A DNA stretch of 64,000 nucleotides, from the NCBI RefSeq assembly GCF_013359935.1, contig NZ_JABMCB010000192.1, positions 62,001 through 126,000 on the forward strand, written 5' to 3'. Made by a program: the position numbers and the translations under genes. Positions 59,571 to 64,000 of this stretch are shown one piece after another (the stretch's first letter is position 1; every line of letters starts with the position of its first letter). The notes under the pieces were generated by a model. That model was not told the DNA's origin, searched no databases, and was given only the letters and a program-made list of their open reading frames with translations. The DNA is from Paenibacillus xylanilyticus (GTDB lineage Bacteria > Bacillota > Bacilli > Paenibacillales > Paenibacillaceae).

Positions 59571-60874
59571 TGACAGTACAGAAGGAAAAAGCCATTCATA
59601 CCCAAGCCATTTACATTTATGACAATCAACAGGATGACCAGATTCGAATTCAGGGCTATGCCACCTATGCTCGCCTGATTCGAGGCATTATTGAAGCACT
59701 AAACAGTCGTTACGGAGTTCATTATGAGCTGTTTGCCAGTGACGATCCGAACAACGAATACTGGGAGCTGCTGAAGGAAGATCTATTGAGCGACAGTACC
59801 GAAGTGGAACTGGTTGCCCGTATTTTCGAGGATCTTGAGCTGCGTACGCTGCATTATGAGGATGATGGTGATGTCCCTACATACGGTGTTCATTATTCCA
59901 TTCGCAACAACGTATTTGCCTATCCCAAATGGGGGGTAGCTCTCGTACGTATTCCATTTTTCAGGGATAACGGCATCTACAACGAGGACTTTGTTTTTGC
60001 TGTAGGCGAGGAGGAGCTGAAGCAGTTTCTGGGCAGTGTACGCGAACGGGAACGGCAGCAGAATATGAAAAAGGTTACGGTATATACGGATGCCCGCAAT
60101 GGCAGTGAACGTCATGTCGAATCCATCACCCGCTCGGTAGGAAGAGACGATGTGGTTCTGTCGGCTCAGATCAAACAGGATATCTTCCGCTCACTTGATC
60201 AGTTTTTCGAGGCGGATCGCTCCTTTTACCGGGAGTATGACATTCCGTATAAACGGGGAATCTTGCTGTATGGTCATCCGGGCAACGGGAAAACCACCCT
60301 GGTCAAATCCATTGCGGGCAGTATCCCGGGCCCGGCTGCATATTGGCAGATTACCGAATATACCAACAGTGAATCGGTTCGGGAAGTGTTTGAGGCAGCC
60401 AAACGCCTGGCGCCCATGGTGCTGATCATCGAAGATATTGATTCAATGCCGGATGAAGTGCGGTCCTTTTTCCTGAATACACTGGATGGAGCGACATCCA
60501 AAGAAGGCATTTTTCTAATCGGAACAACGAATTATCCGGAGAAAATAGATCCGGGCCTTATGAATCGTGCCGGAAGGTTCGATCGGGCCTATGAGATCCC
60601 GCTGCCGGATGAAGCACTGCGCCTGCAATATTTGCAGCAGCGGGGATTTCACGTCTTTGCCGGCGAAGAAGGCACGCATGAAGCAGCTCGGCTGACGGAT
60701 ACATTCTCACTTGCACAGCTTGGTGAACTGTATGTCAGTGCTGCATTGGAATGGCATCAGAATGGCCAGACGGATATCGTGCAAGTGATTCAGTCCATGC
60801 GGGGAGAACTGGATAAAAGCCATAAACACAACTGGCTGACCCAGCCTGGAAAAGGACGAGCGGGTTTTTATTAA
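59570..60874 (+). CDS. BCS1-like AAA ATPase, partner of RtcB
   Basis: A 434-residue AAA ATPase. The N-terminal part to about 200 has no clear domain (AIYIYDNQQDDQIRIQGYATY). The AAA module has GILLYGHPGNGKTT at 235-243, Walker B VLIIEDID with Glu288 and Asp289, sensor-1-like GTTNYPEKIDP and the arginine region NRAGRFDRAYEIPLP. No signal peptide or membrane anchor is visible. It resembles BCS1/FtsH-like AAA proteins and could remodel RtcB or its RNA substrates; that role is an inference from the four-base-type overlap. Terminator downstream is not evident. Confidence 0.82.
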   Translation: MTVQKEKAIHTQAIYIYDNQQDDQIRIQGYATYARLIRGIIEALNSRYGVHYELFASDDPNNEYWELLKEDLLSDSTEVELVARIFEDLELRTLHYEDDGDVPTYGVHYSIRNNVFAYPKWGVALVRIPFFRDNGIYNEDFVFAVGEEELKQFLGSVRERERQQNMKKVTVYTDARNGSERHVESITRSVGRDDVVLSAQIKQDIFRSLDQFFEADRSFYREYDIPYKRGILLYGHPGNGKTTLVKSIAGSIPGPAAYWQITEYTNSESVREVFEAAKRLAPMVLIIEDIDSMPDEVRSFFLNTLDGATSKEGIFLIGTTNYPEKIDPGLMNRAGRFDRAYEIPLPDEALRLQYLQQRGFHVFAGEEGTHEAARLTDTFSLAQLGELYVSAALEWHQNGQTDIVQVIQSMRGELDKSHKHNWLTQPGKGRAGFY

Positions 60875-61087
60875 TTCCATGTGCCGCCAAATATTATAAA
60901 TCTCAATTGGGTATACTACGGTTGTCTGCCTCAACATACAATGACTTTCGGGAGGTACATCACACCGTTTAAAGCAGTTCAGGCTGAACGGAAAGCAATA
61001 TGCGTTGTTTCCTTGCTGGGAAGGGCTTGTCGTGCGGAGATGAAGCATATGAACAAAAGGTAATATACAACAATTTTTAATCCAGTT

Positions 61088-61112
61088 GTTTAAATGCTTC
61101 TGTAGCGGTTAA
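61088..61112 (+). promoter_or_regulatory. Sigma-B-like promoter candidate of the GlsB-type gene
   Basis: GTTTAA (exact), a 13-base spacer and GGTTAA. Related Bacillus genes such as ywzA are under general stress control. A sigma-A -10 was not found nearby. Suggestive only. Confidence 0.4.
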
Positions 61113-61157
61113 TAGTAGACAGACAACAACAAAAACTTTTAATTAGAGGTGAATGAT

Positions 61158-61415
61158 ATGAGTTGGTTATGGGCATTAATTGTTGGTGGTATCATTGGAT
61201 GGTTGGCAGGTCTGATCGTGGGTCGTGACATTCCGGGTGGTGTGATCGGTAACATCATTGCCGGTTTCATCGGTGGATGGTTAGGCGGCGTGATCTTCGG
61301 AGAGATGGGTCCAGAGATGGGCGGGTTCTACATCGTACCGGCATTGATTGGTGCCATCGTACTTGTAGCAATCGTAAGCTTGATCTTCCGCTCAATGGGT
61401 CGTAGTCGCGGGTAA
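61158..61415 (+). CDS. GlsB/YeaQ/YmgE family stress membrane protein
   Basis: An 85-residue small membrane protein with glycine-zipper-like repeats (WALIVGGIIGWLAGLIVG, VIGNIIAGFIGGWLGGVIFG) and a third hydrophobic stretch (VPALIGAIVLVAIVSLIF). This is the transglycosylase-associated family whose members are general stress proteins of unknown exact role. The ATG at 61158 has AGAGGTGA five bases upstream. A strong terminator follows; the gene stands alone. Confidence 0.9.
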   Translation: MSWLWALIVGGIIGWLAGLIVGRDIPGGVIGNIIAGFIGGWLGGVIFGEMGPEMGGFYIVPALIGAIVLVAIVSLIFRSMGRSRG

Positions 61416-61472
61416 CCATTTCACTGTGCTGCGAACGTATGGGAAATCATGATGTTTCCCACCTGAGAATGA

Positions 61473-61520
61473 AGAGGTTGATGAGAAGCCATTCGAATGG
61501 CTTTCCATCAACCTCTTTTT
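61473..61520 (+). terminator. Terminator of the GlsB-type gene
   Basis: AGAGGTTGATG pairs with CATCAACCTCT around an inner AGCCAT/ATGGCT hairpin, then TTTTT. Confidence 0.9.
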
Positions 61521-61610
61521 GTTTTAAGATATATAAGGAAAGACCAGTAACGAATCAGGTTACACCAACGTTTCATGATAATAGCAGGGTGTGTGAAGGG
61601 AAGCGAGACA

Positions 61611-62126
61611 ATGGAAAAAGCGACATTTGCCGGCGGGTGCTTTTGGTGTATGGTTACACCTTTTGAAGAGCAGCCAGGCATTCACGGAATCGTATCCGGG
61701 TATACAGGAGGCCACGTTGAGCATCCAACATATGAACAGGTCAAAACGGGAGAGACCGGTCACGTCGAAGTTGTGGAAATTACGTTCGATCCGGACCTGT
61801 TCCCGTATGAACGGCTGCTGGAGCTTTACTGGCCACAGATTGACCCAACCGATGACGGTGGGCAGTTCCAGGACCGTGGTACACAATATCGTACAGCGAT
61901 CTTTGTGCACAATGAACGTCAGCGTGAACTGGCTGAGCAGTCCAAGCAGGAGCTGGCAGCAAGCGGACGATTCAATCAACCCATTGTGACTGAAATCCGC
62001 GATGCGGCAGTGTTCTACCCGGCCGAGGATTACCATCAGGATTATCATAAGAAAAATGAAAAGCATTACAAGGAAGACCGTGCCCTGTCCGGGCGGGATG
62101 AATTTATTGAAGAGAATTGGAAATAA
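61611..62126 (+). CDS. msrA: Peptide-methionine (S)-S-oxide reductase
   Basis: A 171-residue MsrA that reduces methionine-S-sulfoxide in proteins. The catalytic motif is AGGCFWC near residue 8, with GYTGGHVEHPTYEQVKTGETGHVEVVEI and WPQIDPTDDGGQFQDRGTQYRTAIF following. The ATG at 61611 follows AAGGGAAG; the in-frame start at 61575 lacks a site. Resolving cysteines at the C-terminus, present in some MsrA proteins, are absent, so recycling may use thioredoxin directly or a different route. Confidence 0.96.
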   Translation: MEKATFAGGCFWCMVTPFEEQPGIHGIVSGYTGGHVEHPTYEQVKTGETGHVEVVEITFDPDLFPYERLLELYWPQIDPTDDGGQFQDRGTQYRTAIFVHNERQRELAEQSKQELAASGRFNQPIVTEIRDAAVFYPAEDYHQDYHKKNEKHYKEDRALSGRDEFIEENWK

Positions 62127-62149
62127 GGTAATAGTCTTATGACGAACTA

Positions 62150-62189
62150 AAAAGCCGTGCAGATTCCATAAGGAACCTGCACGGCTTTT
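62150..62189. terminator. Terminator between msrA and the rRNA methyltransferase
   Basis: AAAAGCCGTGCAG and CTGCACGGCTTTT are perfect 13-base arms. It can end both msrA (T-run on plus) and the convergent rlmA. Confidence 0.9.
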
Positions 62190-62241
62190 GGGTCATTCTA
62201 TTGTCTAGTGGATCGTGCGGGTCGTCGACATTCCAAAATGA

Positions 62242-63108
62242 TTATAAGCTTGTCCCCACTAATATCTCTACATCAATAGTGATCTCCGACAGGGAATCCT
62301 TCATTCGTGCCAAGTCCGATTCCGTTGCATGCCAGGAAAGAGGGGTCATGTGAATGAGAGAATCCAATAGATGCTCTGGGACAGGCTGTGTATATGTGAG
62401 CGGGATGGTGGCGAGAACATGGTTATATTTTGCAAAACGATTGAAGGTATGATCGTAGCTGTTCTTGTGTTCAAAACGATCAGGAAACAACAGCTCTCTC
62501 AATTCGATTAAATATTGCTCCCGAGGGATGACTTTGATCGTCCAGCCTCCAGCCTTCCGTATTCTGCGGAATTCCTCATAGTTGGAAGGTGAAAGGATAT
62601 TCAGAATCAAGTCCATCTGTCCTGCTACAAATGGATTGCAAGCGAGATCACCAACAAACCAGATCTGTTGCGGGTAAGCAGAGGCAGCCAAGGCGATCCC
62701 TTCTTTGGCGATATCGAGTCCCCAGCCCACGACTGAAGTGTCTTTCGTAATTTGATTCAGAAAAGTTCCTTCTCCTGCGCCGGCATCCAGAATGTGCACA
62801 GGATGACTGGCTTCCGTGGAATAGTCATCAACCCATGCACGAAGCTTTTCTCCAAGCGGAGCATAGACGTCAGTTTCCGACAAAATTCTCCGTTTGGCTG
62901 TAAATAACTGTTTGCCATAGTTCCCCTTAAAATTGCGTGTCATGACATTGATATAACCTTGCTTTGCAAAGTCAAACGCATGGCGAGACGCGCACTGGAT
63001 ATGGTTCCGGTCCACCTTGGCTATTGAGCCATGGCAGATCGGACAACTCAACATGTGGATATAAGAGTTCATAAGCGCAGCGCTGTTTTCTCTGCGATGA
63101 ATTGACAT
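62242..63108 (-). CDS. rlmA: 23S rRNA (guanine-N1)-methyltransferase, RlmA/TlrB family
   Basis: A 288-residue enzyme that methylates a guanine in 23S rRNA domain II hairpin 35 (G745 or G748), a macrolide-binding region; TlrB, of the same family, helps give tylosin resistance. The N-terminal zinc ribbon is Cys22, Cys25, Cys39 and His43 (CPICHG...CASRH), and the SAM site is HILDAGAGEGTF near 110. NILSPSNYEEFRRI and WTIKVIPREQYLIELRELL are typical. The ATG at 63108 has GGGGTG upstream; the ATG at 63123 is an alternative. The leader upstream carries a peptide ORF and terminator. Confidence 0.88.
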   Translation of the reverse strand: MSIHRRENSAALMNSYIHMLSCPICHGSIAKVDRNHIQCASRHAFDFAKQGYINVMTRNFKGNYGKQLFTAKRRILSETDVYAPLGEKLRAWVDDYSTEASHPVHILDAGAGEGTFLNQITKDTSVVGWGLDIAKEGIALAASAYPQQIWFVGDLACNPFVAGQMDLILNILSPSNYEEFRRIRKAGGWTIKVIPREQYLIELRELLFPDRFEHKNSYDHTFNRFAKYNHVLATIPLTYTQPVPEHLLDSLIHMTPLSWHATESDLARMKDSLSEITIDVEILVGTSL

Positions 63109-63143
63109 GGATAAACACCCCATTCATTCAGAATTAGATAACT

Positions 63144-63216
63144 GAAGAAAAGGGCATAGCAAATAAACCTCTAAAATGTTAAAAAAAAGAGGTTTATTTC
63201 TATGCCCAAGTTATCT
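63144..63216 (-). terminator. Leader attenuator terminator of rlmA
   Basis: On the minus strand GGGCATAG plus AAATAAACCTCT (63207-63188) pairs with AGAGGTTTATTT, G bulge, CTATGCCC (63172-63152), a 20-bp stem followed by TTTTCTTC. An outer AGATAACT/AGTTATCT pair (63216-63209 with 63143-63136) includes the last codons of the leader peptide. A ribosome held on those codons would cover the base of the stem. Confidence 0.8.
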
Positions 63217-63240
63217 GTATCGAATAAATTGAATGATCAT
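63211..63240 (-). CDS. Leader peptide of rlmA ending in Arg-Tyr-Arg
   Basis: ATG at 63240 encodes MIIQFIRYR and stops at 63211. The Arg-Tyr-Arg ending fits the +X+ motif known to give macrolide-dependent ribosome arrest, as in the ErmD leader. AAAGGAG lies upstream but 13 bases from the ATG, which is on the long side. The gene it precedes methylates the macrolide-binding region. Confidence 0.6.
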   Translation of the reverse strand: MIIQFIRYR

Positions 63241-63294
63241 GGGGGAAATTATGCTCCTTTGCCAATTCTAAATAAAAAGTGAGATTACGATTTT

Positions 63295-63322
63295 ATTATA
63301 ACAAAAGGATTGATGATGACAA
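63295..63322 (-). promoter_or_regulatory. Promoter of the rlmA leader
   Basis: On the minus strand TTGTCA (63322-63317), a 16-base spacer and TATAAT (63300-63295), 55 bases before the leader peptide ATG. The start near 63288 gives a 180-nt leader. Confidence 0.75.
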
Positions 63323-63343
63323 GCAAGAAAGGAAAAGGGAAAT

Positions 63344-63386
63344 AAAAAAGCACCCTGTCAACCGTGAGCCGGTCTTCCAGGGCACT
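63344..63386 (-). terminator. Terminator of the right-edge gene
   Basis: On the minus strand AGTGCCCTG and CAGGGTGCT form a nine-base stem with two wobbles, then TTTTTT, five bases past the stop of the partial gene. Confidence 0.8.
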
Positions 63387-63390
63387 TCCC

Positions 63391-64000
63391 TTATTTTTCT
63401 GTTGAAGCTTTGAGCACATATTTGGATAATGTGTCATTTTGAATAGCATAAAAGACATGGTTGATATACGTTGAAGGACCTTCCATGGAAGGAACCGATG
63501 CACTTGTGGTGTATACATGTACGTCTTTCAGCGTTTCCGGGTCCACAATATAACCTGTTTTGGCGAAATCGAGTTGGTACAGTCCATCCTGTGTCCGTTC
63601 AACCTGCATCAGGACAGGCTGCTGGTCCTTGAACGTACGCTCGGTTACTTTGCCTTTCATGGTGTACAGCTCCAGCTTGGAACCTGTAAACAGGGTATAA
63701 CCGCTGCCTGCCGTCTGAATGAAGGCATTGCCAGCAATGGTGCGTCCCCAGGCGAGTTTGCCGTCTGTGCCGAAGCCCATCAGTTTGTTGCCCGTGTTTT
63801 CAAAGTTGGCGCGCATAATGATGGATCCATCGTCCAGTATAGCAAGGGATTCACCGCCACCGTCTCCTTGGGTGTTGGCATTGCTCGGGAACTGATAGAA
63901 GGACAGGCGGGTCAGCGAACGATCGTAAATCTCCACTTTAGGATTCGCTGCTGGCTGCCAATAGCTGCCGACTTTGGTTCGTTTGCTGGCATCGACCACA
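63391..64000 (-). CDS. C-terminal part of an unknown beta-propeller-like protein (runs off the right edge)
   Basis: At least 203 residues are visible, with no start in the window. The repeating pattern of beta-strand-like segments ending in Gly-Leu, Gly-Ser or Asp-Gly turns (ILDDGSIIMRANFENTGNKLMGFGTDGKLAW, GSGYTLFTGSKLELYTMKG, QDGLYQLDFAKTGYIVDPE) suggests a WD/PQQ-type propeller, perhaps extracellular. No catalytic motif is seen. A terminator lies just after the stop, so this is the true 3' end. Function is not called. Confidence 0.7.
   Translation of the reverse strand, partial: VVDASKRTKVGSYWQPAANPKVEIYDRSLTRLSFYQFPSNANTQGDGGGESLAILDDGSIIMRANFENTGNKLMGFGTDGKLAWGRTIAGNAFIQTAGSGYTLFTGSKLELYTMKGKVTERTFKDQQPVLMQVERTQDGLYQLDFAKTGYIVDPETLKDVHVYTTSASVPSMEGPSTYINHVFYAIQNDTLSKYVLKASTEK

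Noticed and set aside
1..64000. CRISPR arrays, rRNA, tRNA, prophage or insertion sequences
   Set aside because: Read through on both strands; no regular spacer-repeat array, no rRNA segment, no transposase or integrase motifs were found.

Overview
The window reads as a chromosome segment of a spore-forming, low-to-mid GC Firmicute, most likely a Paenibacillus. Signs are strong AGGAGG-type ribosome binding sites, several TTG/GTG starts, Bacillus-type control elements (CcpA cre sites, a GlcT antiterminator site, a tandem glycine riboswitch, a sigma-W promoter, a yybP-ykoY riboswitch), a CotSA-like spore-coat glycosyltransferase, and Paenibacillus-style sugar genes (AraC membrane sensor, LplB/YtcP-type permeases, GH105). 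No rRNA, tRNA, CRISPR array, phage or insertion sequence was seen. The genus is an inference.

Layout. 1-2.6 kb: the 5' part of ilvD, a KGG-repeat stress protein and an acyltransferase, all leftward. 2.7-8.1 kb: kdgK-kdgA for 2-keto-3-deoxygluconate, then a hydrolase, a HAD phosphatase, a sirtuin and an aldo/keto reductase. 8.2-13.1 kb: an AraC regulator divergent from galK-galE-galT. 13.4-17.6 kb: a flavin-type oxidoreductase, an iron alcohol dehydrogenase, and a sigma-W-type nfeD-flotillin pair. 17.8-23.0 kb: glcT and ptsG-ptsH-ptsI. 23.3-28.5 kb: glycine cleavage, with gcvT-gcvPA-gcvPB leftward behind a glycine riboswitch and gcvH divergent. 28.9-34.1 kb: mannitol genes mtlA-mtlR-mtlF-mtlD. 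34.1-36.9 kb: a small CWC protein and a MutS2-like ATPase without the Smr nuclease domain, behind a long leader with two small ORFs and two terminators.

37-45.8 kb holds a pectin or rhamnogalacturonan-type oligosaccharide uptake locus: membrane AraC sensor, two permeases, two paralogous binding lipoproteins and a GH105 hydrolase. 46-51.3 kb has two tandem type I pullulanases, the second with Big2-like and CBM41-like domains. 51.5-57.4 kb carries a Ctc/L25 protein, a WYL regulator with a HIRAN-like partner, a glycosyltransferase, a DUF3817 protein and a manganese-riboswitch-controlled TerC protein. 57.5-60.9 kb has a small transcription unit followed by rtcB and a BCS1-like AAA ATPase. 61-64 kb has a GlsB-type membrane protein, msrA, an RlmA-type 23S rRNA methyltransferase behind a leader peptide ending Arg-Tyr-Arg, and the 3' end of an unknown gene.

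The two most interesting signals are leader-peptide attenuators on the minus strand. One precedes the rRNA methyltransferase and encodes a macrolide-arrest-like +X+ motif next to a terminator. The other precedes the Smr-less MutS2-like ATPase and has two upstream ORFs, a 12-bp stem that contains the end of the first ORF, and tandem terminators. MutS2 is known to act on collided ribosomes, so both look like ribosome-stress-inducible ribosome-protection genes. Also unusual are a roughly 110-bp palindromic repeat present twice in opposite orientation, and a structured, small-ORF-bearing transcript ahead of rtcB.
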